Below, piece after piece: positions 43,593 to 55,479 of a DNA stretch of 64,000 nucleotides. Within the stretch, counting starts at the first letter, position 1. The number at the start of each line of letters is the position of its first letter. The stretch covers positions 188,001 to 252,000 of the forward strand of contig WPIO01000219.1 of assembly GCA_009760855.2 (NCBI GenBank), written 5' to 3'. The position numbers and the translations under genes were made by a program. Under the pieces are notes generated by a model. That model had not been told where the DNA came from, did no database searches, and saw only the letters and a program-made list of their open reading frames with translations. The DNA comes from Cristatella mucedo. Taxonomy: Eukaryota > Bryozoa > Phylactolaemata > Cristatellidae.

Positions 43593-44090
43593 CTTTTATA
43601 AATGGCCTTAAGTCGTATTTCGAGAGCGTGATAAAACTAACTCCAATTCCAGTTTAGATTGATCCTGGGTTGTGAAAGAACGAGAAACCAGTCTGGGTAG
43701 CGTTTTGATTGTCTGGTATTTCAGAGATTTCAGCCAAGTTTCAGGCAACGTGAGCAGATAGGGACCTTTTTCAGAAATATAAAGCTTCGGAAGCCCTTGT
43801 AGTTCCATAACGTGGTTAGATCTTAGCCAGTTTTCCCACTCTCTGAGAGACCTGATAGTAGGAACCGGTGCTTTCTGTAAAATAAGGTGATGTTCTTTCT
43901 TTTTGTACTACGTGGCATCGTCAAAACTTTGCTTGAGTTAATCGGACTCAGGGGGCCAAGCACAAGTTTTTCAACTTGTCAATGACACTCTTTGTAGCTA
44001 GCAAGTTTGATGATAGATGCTAAGATCGTAATTCATTGTTATTCAAATGGAGCTGCACTGCTATTTTACACAGTGTCGGTTTACGTAAAA
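43593..44090 (-). mobile_element. L2-A 5' region
   Basis: Matches about 13.84-14.33 kb of the other near-full-length L2-A, covering the start of the endonuclease (SFTTQDQSKLELEL area) and the leader. It ends near 44.09 kb at GTAAAATTGGCTAAGAAATAAA, and the other copy has GTAAAATTAGCTAAACAATAAA at its end. The two ends agree, so this is probably the family's real 5' terminus. Confidence 0.7.
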
Positions 44091-44234
44091 TTGGCTAAGA
44101 AATAAAGGGAACAGATATGAAAACGAAAGAAGAAGAAGAGAGGACAAGGAAGGACACAAGGAAGAATAAGACAAAGGAGACAACCATAAGAAAAGAAAAA
44201 TAAGGACAGGACAAGAGCAAGGCATGCGTTGAAA
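44091..44234 (+). repeat. Purine-rich tract
   Basis: GAAGAAGAAGAGAGGACAAG and similar A/G runs fill about 110 bases between the L2-A 5' end and repeat Z copy 2. No gene is seen. Confidence 0.6.
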
Positions 44235-46860
44235 GACAGCAACTTCCACCTGCATAAAATTTAACCCCAAAAAGGTTTAGGGTTCAAAATTAAGCAGCCC
44301 CATTACTGCTGAACTGCTTTAAAAAAGAAAACGATAGACATGGCTTTAAGATGTTTCTCGAAGTTATTAGATTCATGAAAAAGGATAACGAAGTAAGTAA
44401 TAATGCTGGAAGTGTGTCCTGTGGTAAACTTGTCGTCAGATGAATCGAGCAGAGACTTAACTTTAGATTGATTGTATTCTATAAGCCGATGTAAGATGAC
44501 TCAAAGCCAGAATCTCGATCAATCAGAAGCTTCACTATTATGTTAAGCATTTCTGTCTCTCGAAATGATTACGCTCGTACAACGGGTTGGATGTTCTTCT
44601 AAGCCAGCTGCTAAAAATAAAATTATATTAGGATTCTCTATCTAAGTCAGCCTTACAGATTGGGAAGTAATGCTCTTTTGCAATACAAATAAATAAATGG
44701 AAAAATCACAACGTCTCAAAATGTGATAAAGTGCTGCCTATATTAATAACTGACTACACTGATGTGCATGAATTCAGTTGTCTGGCATTTTTTATTATTT
44801 TTCAAAATAATAATAATTGATGGTGCATTTTGTTCGGCATTGGTACATCAGGTTATATATATTCAATTTGTGAAAGATCGGGTGCAATTAAACGCTACCA
44901 GTTATGTATAATGATATTGGAACACGTTATATTTATGTGTTAGGTTAACTTAATGGCATAAAGACGGTGTTTGTTTAAGTAGAAAATTTAAAAATATTGT
45001 CGGCTGATATATTTGTACATTCAGCGGCTATTTGCGATTTAAAATGCAAAAGAAGTGTAAGCATTCTTCATCCCCATAACTCTGCTGCAAAAGTGGGAGA
45101 TTCTGGATAAATGATTGGCTATCTCTTACTAAATTCATCAAACAGTACTATCAAGCCTACTTCAGATGCTAACTGGGAGATTGGGATAAGACATGGTGGT
45201 GTGCACATATGGTGTGCAAGCCGTGTGTAGAACATTTTCTGGCAATGCCTGGAAAATTCAAAGCAATGGTTTAAATGTCAAAGCAAATTCATGCCATTTG
45301 GAATGCCAACGATTTGCAGAGAAAAAACTGACCATGTTTTAGATTTTTATTTCTGCATCACTAACGTGCAGAGCTTAACTGAGAAGTATAAACATAAAAT
45401 TTAACATCCAAATCTACCGTCAGCGATACGACCTGTACAGCACAGTGATGAGGTAGGAGTTCCTGTTCCACCCGTTACACTTGATTAGATGTTGACTGAG
45501 AGTGATAAGAGTTCAACTGAAGTTGCCATTGATGACAACTGTAGCGCTTTTGATGTTCCAAAACATAAACAAATGCCACAATGTGATATTGATGACTTGG
45601 TTAAAGGCCTTGACCTGCTCAAAGATTTGGGTAAAATCTCCGGTTCCGGATAAAAAGAGAAAAACTTTCGTGGACCAGGTACCATTTCCAGGGTGCAGAT
45701 AGATAGATAAACGGAGTTTCTTCTGCACTTTTTGAAAAATGATTCACTCGACTATTGTAGCTATGTTTAAGGTTTACTTGAGAAAATAAAAAAGTGCTAT
45801 GATTCAACTGAGTTGAGACTAAACATTAATTGATCGAGAAGCATTCTCAAGAGAATTTCACTTCATAATGAAATTGACTTTTCTCTTTGTTTATTGCACT
45901 CTGTAAAGATGAAAGGGGCTCATGGAAACATACATCTAAATGAAATCAAATATGATAAAACCAGAGACAGGTGTTACTGCAATTTAAAAGTCATTACCTT
46001 TCTGCCTATACTTCAAGGTGGTTACACAAAATATCCTTGCTTATTATGCGTGTAGAATCATCACCCTGGATGCACTTTATTACCGAAAGAAAACCTGGCC
46101 AGAGCGAACACAACTAGTGTCGGGGAGTTACAAAGTAGGCGAGCCTCTTCATGGCAACAGCGAGAAAGTGCTACTCCTCCCTTGCACATAAAGCTTGGAC
46201 AAATTAAACACCAAGTTTAGGCTCTGAACCAAGACAGTGATACCTTAAATTACATGCAAGCAAAGTTTTTCAAATTGTAGAGGCAAAGCTGGCATTCATT
46301 TGGTCCACAGATCAGTGAATTGTTCAAATACACACAGCTTGCATACTTATTAACTGGCTTAGAGTTGCAAGCATGGAATGGATTTAAGTTTGTGGCAGAA
46401 AAATTTATCGGAAATCACAAGTCTGCTGACTGTCAACCTGCAAATCGTGGATAACATGGTTCAAGGCTTGGCGGCACTTTGCATTATTGAGTGTTAAGAT
46501 AAATTTTATAAACTCTCATCTTGACTATTACCGATCAAATTTAGGAGCATTCAGCGAGAAACAGGGTGAGAGATTTTATCAAGACATGTGTGAAAAGTGA
46601 GTGTAAGTATCGTGGCCTCTGCAATGAATGTTGATATGATGGCCGACTACTATTGGAGCCTGAAGGCCACTATTCAGGTGCTGAACATTGCAGAAACTCG
46701 AGAAAGAGACATTTTAAAGGCATTTGACTAAATGATGGAAGACTTAAGTTTAATTTTCGCATAAAACTGGTGATATTTTCATTAAAAGATTGTAAAAATA
46801 TCATGAATTGCATGCGAAAGTATTTTAAACTAAACATGAAAATTTTTAAACTCCTGACCC
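44235..46860 (+). mobile_element. Repeat Z, copy 2: relic of a transposon-associated protein gene
   Basis: Plus-strand frames, broken by stops and shifts, give in order: MVCKPCVEHF (about 45.2 kb), MPFGMP-like block, YPNLPSA-like block (45.4 kb), IDDLVKGLDLLKDLG (45.59 kb), GGYTKYPCLLC (46.02 kb), KFIGNHKSADC (46.4 kb), AFSEKQGERFYQDM (46.55 kb) and MNVDMMADYYWSLK (46.62-46.67 kb). I recognise this motif order from a widespread family of uncharacterised invertebrate proteins found in many copies and thought to belong to mobile elements. The first 700 bases are non-coding. The other copy is at 17518-20375. Confidence 0.6.
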
Positions 46861-46879
46861 TTTGAGTTAAAACGACCTA

Positions 46880-46960
46880 CATATGAAAGTGCCAAGAAGG
46901 AGATTGAGTTATATGAGGGCGCTATATCAAATTTATTACTATTTTTATATTCAGAAAGAG
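46880..46960 (+). repeat. SINE/LINE tail-like block
   Basis: AGTGCCAAGAAGGAGATTGAG, then ATGAGGGCGCTATATCAAAT and TTATTACTATT. It is intermediate between the L2-A and SINE-B tails and related to 1495-1556. Confidence 0.5.
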
Positions 46961-47477
46961 AATTCCAAAATTTACTTGAGCGATCTGTTAGATAGTAAAC
47001 AGCTGACGCAAGTTTGCATTTGCAGGTCAGTTTTGTCTGACCCTGCATTATTATTTACCGACATGTGTATGTGTTCGCACGCAACTAAGGCCACAATAAT
47101 TTTTTTTCACATGTTCTGCCTCGGTCGTAATGTGCCAGCCTATACTATTTCTAAATTTTGCATACATGAATACATCAAAGTGTCATTTTCTCTCAAGTGC
47201 ATCGTCAGCCACAGACTTCAGACTTCACAGATGAATTAAGAAAAAAGCAAAGGCTGCTATCCACAACAAGATACGCAACGGCCATTTTTTTCCGTTCGAA
47301 GCTCAAACCTTGAAATATAAAGTGAACTCGCCGCTTTAACTAATTCAATTTATACCTGACGCAACTCCTTTTTCAGTCTACTTTTAGGCATGATAATAGT
47401 AATAATGACCATAAAAACCACATGGCCCCCCAGCGAACCAACTCTTTCAAAGCACTTCACTCGTTTTTAAGAGCGTG
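46961..47477. other. Unassigned sequence
   Basis: AT-rich with no gene that I can support. Opposing short frames at 46830-47048 (-) and 46883-47239 (+) show no motifs. Confidence 0.4.
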
Positions 47478-48800
47478 CAGTGGTTTCTCTTATCCACGGC
47501 GGCGATAATCGCAGTGCACGACTTAAAGATGCTTGTACTTTTAGAGTAATTGACAAATTCGGGTCTAGCCCCTCGAAGTCTGGCGCGTGAGTAATATTTG
47601 CGGCACCGGTACACTCATGTAACTGACAACACAAAAATGACGATTCTCACTGACGGAGCAAAGGCGTTAAAGTGCAAATTCGGTGTCATGCACTTTCCGT
47701 CCTTTGATCTGTACCTAGTCTGATAAAGGGCAATTAGTTTAAGAGAGCGACACTAATACGCCAATTGAGGATATCGCCAATTTTTTTAAGCTAGAAGTTT
47801 GCTTTGCTGTTCATCTAGTGCCGCTCGCGCGCAAAAGGAGCGCATTAGAATGACGAGTTACTTATGGCTAGTGCTATTGATAAGTTCTTTCATCTGAAAC
47901 AGCACCTCGCACCAGTGGTTAACTGAACACATTGCAATTGCAATGTCTACCATGGAATAGGTTGAAAAAGATAACCTACATCATAGAAAATTTACCGTCT
48001 AATGGAATAGGACTAAAGGAGTCTCTAGTAATTCATCGTACCTTACTCCATTTCTACCTTCTAATTTTACAGAGTAAAATCCTATGATCAATCCAAAAAA
48101 ATGCTGGCTTTGACCATTAGCCTTTACTGCTCAAAACTCTTCTGAAGGCAATGAAGCATGTGAAACTTGCTGCTGGCTGAGAATCTAAGTCGAAAAGACG
48201 CGATATTGGTGAGCGTTGAGATCATTTTAGAATTCATGTTCGACAACTTTTCAAACTTGAATAATGAAAATAGTACCAAGCTCATAGAAGATTTGAAGTG
48301 TCGCGTTAAAGACCTATTGAACAAGGATGGATGTCACGAACCTCTTGCCAAGTCTCACAGATCCATCGTCCATCACGTCAAAAAACACGCTACATCTTCC
48401 ATGAAACCTAGCGTCTCTTTTATGTGGAGTAAACGATTTAGAAGTTGTCATCGAACACCGGTCAAATGATGCTGTTATTATGAACCTGTTGCTTCAAGAT
48501 GAATTAAAAATTGGCACTTTAAAAAGATGGATTATCAACTGCAGTGTGAGGGCGAGATAGTTTCAAATGGCTCAAGCACAAATTCAGGCTCTTCTGGAAC
48601 TCAGGCCAGCTCACTAAAAAGCTCTGGATATTGAACAATGCAATTTTATGGATTAAACTGACATCAGCGGATGCTGAAAGAGTGCTTTCGGTACGTACGA
48701 ATTGCTGTACAAAACTAGGATGGCGCCTCTAAGACAATTCACTTAATGCACTTGTATTCTTGAAATACTATTATAAGAAGTAAAAAAGAATTGACATGGA
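47478..48800 (+). mobile_element. hAT DNA transposon relic
   Basis: CAGTGGTTTCTCTTATCC at 47478 resembles the CAGTGGTTCTCAA start found in many hAT terminal inverted repeats. The coding remnant at 48124-48800 (+) contains FMFDNFSNLNNENSTKLIED, then DAVIMNLLLQDELKIG, and near the end TSADAERVLSVRTN with DNSLNALVFLKYYYKK, the typical hAT C-terminal dimerisation region. Frameshifts and a stop break it. I did not find the matching right-hand end. Confidence 0.65.
48124..48800 (+). pseudogene. hAT transposase C-terminal remnant
   Basis: A hAT transposase cuts and reinserts its element. Only the part around the all-alpha region and the C-terminal dimerisation segment is recognisable. The longest open piece is 100 codons (48167-48469). 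The later piece with SADAERVLSV lies in another frame at about 48660-48780. No catalytic DDE residues can be assigned with confidence. Confidence 0.65.
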
Positions 48801-50574
48801 ACTTATCGCGAAATAGTACAATAAAACTATTTTCATCGTAAACAAGCTATTGACTATAAAACTAGTGACAAAAGGGAAAAAACAGCAAAGGCTGCTTTCG
48901 ACCACCAATTGTTGAAAATTTAAAACGGTAAACTACTGTTTTCAAAAATGACTTTAAGAAACTCGTGTTTCAGCATTTTCAATATCCTTTCTAACAGAGC
49001 CGTAGCGGCTATCCCTTCGCAGCCCCCACCGTAGGGCCTAAGTGTGGGCAAGCGACTATAACAGGATTTTCACCGGTCATTTTCAGATCGCTGAAAACCC
49101 TTTAGATACTTGCTCAGGACTACCTTTTCTAACTATTTCCAAATCAGGCTAGGTTTCGTACTACCCGCTATTCTGACTCAAGTTGCTTAGGTTAGCATCA
49201 AACTAAGGTAAAAATGTTCAAGACAGCACCTTCGAAGCCTTCTAATCGCTATTACCGGCACTGCAACGCTCCCCGAAAGTACAAAATTCTATATGAATCT
49301 GAAAACTTACTTTCCTAACAGAATCTTTCGTATCCTCGTGAATTTTATAATGTGCTGATTAGTACTTACAATATGCATTTTATTGCTGGCGAATTGGTTA
49401 GATTCTTCGGGTGCACAGGTAGAGACAGACGTATACTTCAATTACGTACTACATAAGCGAAATTATTATAAATTCTTGCCGTTCGGTTGTGTAAACTCTC
49501 TGGGGTTCATCGATTTTCAATATCATATCTTCAGAAGAGAAAATCGCAAGGTGATATTGGTTACGTGTCTCAGGCAAGCTACAGCTAGTGTGGTCATTGT
49601 AATTAAAGAAAACTATTGCCGTGTAGAATAGTAATACATATACCGAATCAATGCATCTTTTGTGCATTACGGCTAAAAGGCAGCTATCTTAAATACATAT
49701 TTGATCAGGTCTCAGTTAGCATAAACACTGTATTTTTCACAGAAAAGCTTGGATAAAGTAATTCAAGCAATGCAATAGCCTAGAAATAGCGATAGAACTG
49801 TGTAAAATATATCAGCATTCCACAGCTGACTACTCTAGGGCCGTTTTAAGGTAATAATATTATGGCTTTTACAGAGCAACCTGTGAGAGCTTAATTTCTG
49901 TTCAAGCAACTTGTAGCTTGCTGCAAGAGGTCCAAGAAACCAGGTTAGCAGACGAGAGCCGTGCTTTGGCTAGCATACTTTAGAGCAGTCAGGAAGAACA
50001 TTCGGGGCCAGCGTGGAAGCCAAAGTTGAAATAGGGGTAGAGGGCATCACCAGCAAAATAGTTTGTGAGGGTAAGATCCGGAAGATTTTTTCTTTAGGCA
50101 GAGCCAGACCCGCAATCAACTAAAGTTATATATTTAAAGCAAAAAATCATACTGCTTATTCGACACGAAATTGGCGGTGCTTCTTCAAATTAAAATGAGA
50201 CACGGTTTCGTCATCGTTGACGGTCGCAGGGTGGGCACAAGAATATCGGACGCCCCAAGTCGCTGCTCCGCTGTAGAGATTCAAATGCACCTCCCCTGCC
50301 TCAACTGGTCTCTGCCAGTGCTCAGGGCCATCGGGACACGTAGGACCTCTGGTCAGTAAGTGCAATACACTTCTCCCACCGAAATATACAGTTTTCTCTA
50401 GGTTTAGGCTAATACAAGCTGCACATAACCCCGCAGATTGCTCCCTTAAGTTCACAAGCTGGCGAAAAAATTATGGCTCAATATCAACGACTGACTTCGT
50501 GACAGTCCTGGCTTGAAGACATTAGTAAGGATAAAAAAGAGTCAGCACGTTGCTCACATAATTTGCTTAGTTTG
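48801..50574. other. Mostly unassigned, with one tail-like block
   Basis: At 49855-49925 (-) there is a degenerate L2-A or SINE tail (GTGAGAGCTTAATTTCTGTT, then AGCTTGCTGCAAG). At 50160-50460 the DNA is more GC-rich and has a 99-codon minus-strand frame and a 62-codon plus-strand frame, with no recognised domain. Nothing else stands out. Confidence 0.4.
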
Positions 50575-50690
50575 AGGGTATTGTCCTTTGTGTGCTTATA
50601 CTTACTGACACTGCAATTGCTGTCATTAACCAAATGACACGTTCCATGTCGAGTATTCGATTCGTAAAATAAGTGGTAATTATTTTATTC
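50575..50690 (+). mobile_element. Old L2-A 3' untranslated scrap
   Basis: TGTGCTTATACTTACTGACACTGC and the following CTGTCATTAACCAAATGxCAC match the L2-A 3' region with many changes. No tail is left. Confidence 0.5.
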
Positions 50691-52110
50691 TCATCAGAGC
50701 GAAATCCAAATCTACGATTATTTCTAGTTTCATTATTAGTATTAATGAGGAGATTTGAATTTTATATCGCAATTAGGTAACCTATTCGAACTAGCTAGTC
50801 TTTTCAAAAAGTTCGATTGCTCAGTTTACCTTAGTTTGTAGAAGCTTAAAAATGAATTATAAGGCGGCCAAAAATGAGTTATTAACAGGAATTAATTTCT
50901 AAACGGATAGTGCCTTAACTAGTCACTCTGCATCAAATATCTCCGCACCGTTTTTACTAACAGCCATATCAAGAAAATTGAGGGCCGTGCATAAGTTCTT
51001 TTAAACTAAATCAATTACGGCTAAGATTAGTAACGAGTACAACTTTTGCTTTTCATGCCAACTTACACAACAGTTGGAGATTAGGTTATGAACAGTTAGA
51101 TTTGTATTACATTTAGAGTCATTTAATGCCAATCTCTTCGCAAGAGTAGTCCTTCGTTTCATTACTTTGCTCAAGATTGTTGTAATATATAACAAAAAAT
51201 CGCTGATAGATTACCGCTCAGCAAAGAGAAAGGAGTCCTTACCAAACCTGGAAACTCCTATGGCGCTCTCCAAGAGGCTAGAGCTTAACCAGCATATTTT
51301 TAGCCACTGGATCTTAAAATGGGGGGGTAAAAGTCTTAGCAAGGCTTTAATGCAAACTCTCAAGCCGAGGTGAAATGGCTGAAGAATTGTATGGTACTTG
51401 ACTGCATGGAGCTCCGCCAGCACAGTTTGCAAGGAATAGATATGTTAGGCGTGCTGTATTTATAAAGAACGACTCAAATTTGGGAGATTCGAAAAAAGCG
51501 TTGGTCACGCAGGCTTGTGAGAGACTTCTCTCGCCACAATCGATTGTGTTCGGCATTAGAAAAGAGTCAATTTCTTCAAGTCGTATTGGCTTGATATCAC
51601 TGATATTTTCTATCCTTACTTTCAAGGCAGAAACGATTGACTCATGCATGAATTTCAATGCCATCACTTTATAGTGCCAGTAGATTATAAAGCAATAATA
51701 GGAAGCCTACTCATTATAGCTAACGAAGCATTTTAAATGCCCAGAGTTATATGACGTAATCACAACCAGCAGTAGAGGTTTTTTCTGTTTTTTTGAGACT
51801 AGTTAGTACAAATTCTGCACGAGGATGGGCTGACAATTATTCCCTTTTATCATACAGATGAAATACTCAGTTGGGACTTTTAAGAAGATAATGGATTACT
51901 ATCAGCAATATCGCGACCAGGATCTTCAAAATTCGGCAATTTGATATTGAAAGTGAGCTACGATATCCGTCCTTTAACCGTTACAGTAAAGTATAAAAGC
52001 TTCTACACCGAAAAAAATAATCTCAAACTTAAGTAAGCACTTCTACATACAAATAAATATAAAATGAGCTGTGAGACGTTGGCTTGGGACTCGTCGAAAA
52101 GGTCAAGTTC
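50691..52110. other. No gene or repeat recognised
   Basis: AT-rich. Small frames on both strands between 51001 and 51674 overlap each other and carry no recognised motif. Confidence 0.4.
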
Positions 52111-52114
52111 TCGT

Positions 52115-52690
52115 TCATATCAATGGAATAACTTCTCGCCAACCTGCACTGGCTACCAGTCAAGCAACGGATCGACTTCAAAGTTTTATCACTCACTTTT
52201 AGGTCACTTCATTCTTTGGCCCCCGCCTATCTCTCAGATCTACTCCCCCATCAGGCCAAGCATCGTACCACCCGCTTTTCGGAATCCAACAGTTTACCAC
52301 TACCTCGTACAAACCTCAAATCCTTTGGAGACCGTACATTTAGTTCGTGTGCTCACAAAGCCTGGAACTCCCTCCCGACTTGCTCCAGAACATCCCCTGA
52401 CTTGACCACATTTAAAAAGAACTTACAAACACACCTATTTAGGACAGCATTTAGTGGGTCCCTGCGATTCGTCCTTGATGTGCTTATGTGTGCTGACACT
52501 ACGCATGCTGCCACTAATCACATTTGCATGCTGACCCTGTGCATGTCACCCCTAACCACCTAGTTCATGTTGTTTATCAAGCATGACATCGCTCACGATT
52601 CAATCGCGTTTCCCTTTGCAGCAAATGTGAAGCCCCTAGGAAAAGATTGAGTTCTCTGAGGGCGCTTTATCAAGTGCATTATTATTATTT
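52115..52690 (+). mobile_element. L2-A LINE, 5'-truncated
   Basis: Starts at the ACTTCTCGCCAACCTGCACT block, continues through the C-terminal coding end (frame 52216-52563, MAPAYLSDLLPHQAKHRTTR onward) and the 3' untranslated region with hairpin, and ends in ATTATTATT. It is well preserved, so comparatively young. Confidence 0.85.
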
Positions 52691-53229
52691 TTATAATTCT
52701 TTTGAGGTTATTGTTAAACATAGTTCATTTCATATTGGGAAATGTGCGCGACTATCCATTAAGTTATTGTTTTGATTTTACGATACTAACGAATTCGTAA
52801 GGACAACCTTCAATTGGGTGCATAGAAACAATTAATGATGCAATCTACCCTCACATTTTATAAGCGAAGTGGTAGCAACTCACATTCGGAAGCACGTGCA
52901 TCTGTCATTGGTAGTGGATCATTATCTAAAATTACAAAAGAGCACAAATAGTTACACCACGACAAATTTCCAGCAAAGCAAAGTGAATCAATAACTAAGT
53001 ATAGATTAAATAGTTCCCAAGTCACTCGACTCTCGTACATCATAAAGCAAAGCTTCCTTAGGCTGAATCTGAAAGGCAGAGATAAAATAACCAGATAAAA
53101 TTTGACGCTCTAACAACATTCAAAAGAGCATAGCCATAGACATAAACAAATAAGAATTTCGTTAAGCTATTCCATTTTGTTAGCAATGGTTTCGCCTTAT
53201 TCATCGTACAAAGTAAAGACGTCTATCCA
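52691..53229. other. Unassigned AT-rich sequence
   Basis: No coding or repeat signal that I can support. Confidence 0.4.
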
Positions 53230-54180
53230 TAAACTACTGCGAAAATCAACCACATTTTTAGTAGAATACGATGATGTGTACAGTGATAACGTATGGGTTG
53301 TCCCGTGAGTTAGAGTTAAATCTAAGCTGTATTTGTTTAATGAAAATAACATCTGGCGACTTCCAGGATCGAAGGACTTTAGTGCAAGGACTAAGGTTAT
53401 TAATTGCTTCTGCAGATCTCGGCAGTTTAAATGACAAATGCAGCTCAGTATTTTTGGCTTAGTAGTGGTACTCATTCCAAGGGGAGGGCATCAATCGTCC
53501 AAAAGGCTTGGCGGACAAGGAGGAAAATAGATCGAGAATGAACCGCTAGTTAAATAGACTACTGGGTAGAATGCAACCACCACTCGATTAGGATTGAACT
53601 CGATTGGGCAAGTACATTTTAACCAAGCTAGTGCCTTTTCTGTCACACTGACCGTCGGTCACAATTGTTTAAGTGAGATATCGCGACCAACAGACTCAAA
53701 ATGCTGCAGATAGATTAATCAGTACGTGGTTAGTGAGTGAGCTAACCACCCTTGAACGCTGTTTAAATGCATTTTTCACATGTAAGAGAGTAGGAACAGT
53801 CGAGTGGTGTCGCTTTAGTACCTAGCGAACTTTTTAAAATTACAACTGTCTTATGACTAGCTGCTTAGCAACAATGTCTCTACTATTCAATCGTTTCGCC
53901 AATCTTGGGAAAAACTAAAAACGAGACTAGACAATAGTTTGCTAGGGACTGTGAATAAAATCAGGATTTTATATTGACTCAATACATTTGAATTCAGTAC
54001 TATACATTAATTTAACGGTGGGAGATTTATAAGGCTTAGGAACAACCGTTTTCTCAGAGAATCACTAAATCCAGGATTTACCGCTGGAATAGATTTTCGG
54101 CCAGTGAATAGTAGAGAGGTGTTGGCATAGAGTCTTCAGGTTACGAGCTGTTTTTACAAAACCTTATCATTTTATATACT
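53230..54180 (-). mobile_element. Ancient L2-B-like fragment
   Basis: Weak but ordered similarity to the L2-B RT region at 15.0-16.05 kb. Examples are GCAGTTTAAATGACAAATGC against the equivalent near 17.07 kb, and GTGTTGGCATAGAGTCTTCAG against the one near 16.0 kb. No frame survives. It is probably an older relative rather than a recent copy. Confidence 0.5.
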
Positions 54181-55019
54181 TTGTCTACAAAAACGTCCGA
54201 AAATGTGTAAAGAAAAATTAATGTACATAAACACCTGCTACTAAACATTTGTTCTATTAAGAAGTAACTACATATATAGGCTTGAATGTGTGCATTTTGT
54301 TAATGAAAAATGTGGGTAAACAACGTGGCCAAACAGACAGTGCATAGGAATATGCATATGACAGTGAGAACTTTTAGAGCTGTCGAGCAAATTATTCAGT
54401 TTCTTATAGATTTTTTAGTCTGACCGGAAAGTCTAAACTTGTCATGCTAGAAAGAGAGCCTAGACTTACTAAACTGTAACGCCAAGCACTCCCGAGAGAG
54501 GGGCGTGCGTCACCACTGCTAACATGCAGAGCCCACTACCGAGTGGCGGTTCGGAGGGCAGGGTGTGAAATATGTCGCTCGCCCCGACCGCAGCGTGTCA
54601 AGCACGATTCTACTTATCTTTACTTAAAGCAGCAAGGCCATTGTTGTGGAATAGATTAAGTTACAAAGCACCAACAGGAGATTTTACTAAGCTGTATTCG
54701 TAGGCACCCAAGGTTAACGAGTGTCCAGTTTAGTCTTAAGACATCGCTCCTCGAAAACACTAACTAATGCAACCACACGGACCCCGTCCTATCTGCAGCT
54801 CACTCTTACTGGGACATATCCGCCCCAATACTTAGTTTAGCTGCATCTATGTTCATGCACTAACCACATTGACAGAGTGCCCGAACAATAAACTGCATAA
54901 CTAATGGTATATTTTCTGGCATGCAGTCGCCTCCAAAGAAGTCTCTAATGACCCGATCATCACTTTAGAGGGTCTCTGAAAAAATTCTAGCTGATTTAAC
55001 AACTAATTTTATATAGCGA
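54181..55019. other. No gene recognised; GC-rich patch near 54480-54600
   Basis: The patch with GAGAGGGGCGTGCGTCACC and GGCGGTTCGGAGGGCAGGG is out of character for the neighbourhood but has no open frame or match. The remaining sequence is AT-rich, with possible very degraded L2-A endonuclease sequence towards 54.95 kb. Confidence 0.35.
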
Positions 55020-55180
55020 CAGAAGAGCCCGCCGAGCTAGTTTGGTCCAGTGGTTATCAGGCGCTCTCCTCGACTGAGTTCTGCGAGGTCGTGGGCTCGA
55101 GCTCCGAGGTATACGTTAATCACCTGAATAGAGATTAAGTTCTCTTAGGGTGCTATACAAATGAATTTTATTTTTATTTA
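55020..55180 (+). mobile_element. SINE-B, tRNA-derived
   Basis: AGTTTGGTCCAGTGGTTATC (A-box region), GTCGTGGGCTCGAGCTCC (B-box region), then AGAGATTAAGTTCTCTTAGG, GTGCTATACAAATGAATTTT and a (TTTA)n tail. It shares its tail with the opposed SINE-A next to it. Confidence 0.8.
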
Positions 55181-55315
55181 TATTTATTTACGGCTATCAC
55201 AACGCTTGCAACGGCAATAAATTAAAGCCCACCGAAGGATTCGTACCGATAACCTCGGTCCCGAGGTCGTGAAAAGCAACCGCATTACCTAGTGAGCCAT
55301 CGCGGCTCAACATAA
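55165..55315 (-). mobile_element. SINE-A, tail to tail with SINE-B
   Basis: In reverse: (TTTA)n tail, degraded middle, then the complement of the B box (GGATTCGTACC) and of the long arm (ACCTCGGTCCCGAGGTCGT), ending in CTAGTGAGCCATCGCGGCTC, the A-box head. The body near the tail is shortened compared with other SINE-A copies. Confidence 0.75.
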
Positions 55316-55479
55316 ATCTTAACTAAACGAGGCATTCACACTTATCGTCCACATGGAGATGGAAAAACATAGCTTCGCTCAACAAAAATAATTGCTCCCT
55401 TCACCTACTACATGGAAGCAGGTACCTCTAAATTCTAACACTCAGAGACAGGATCAAGGGGTCCATTCCTAGCGTGGCA

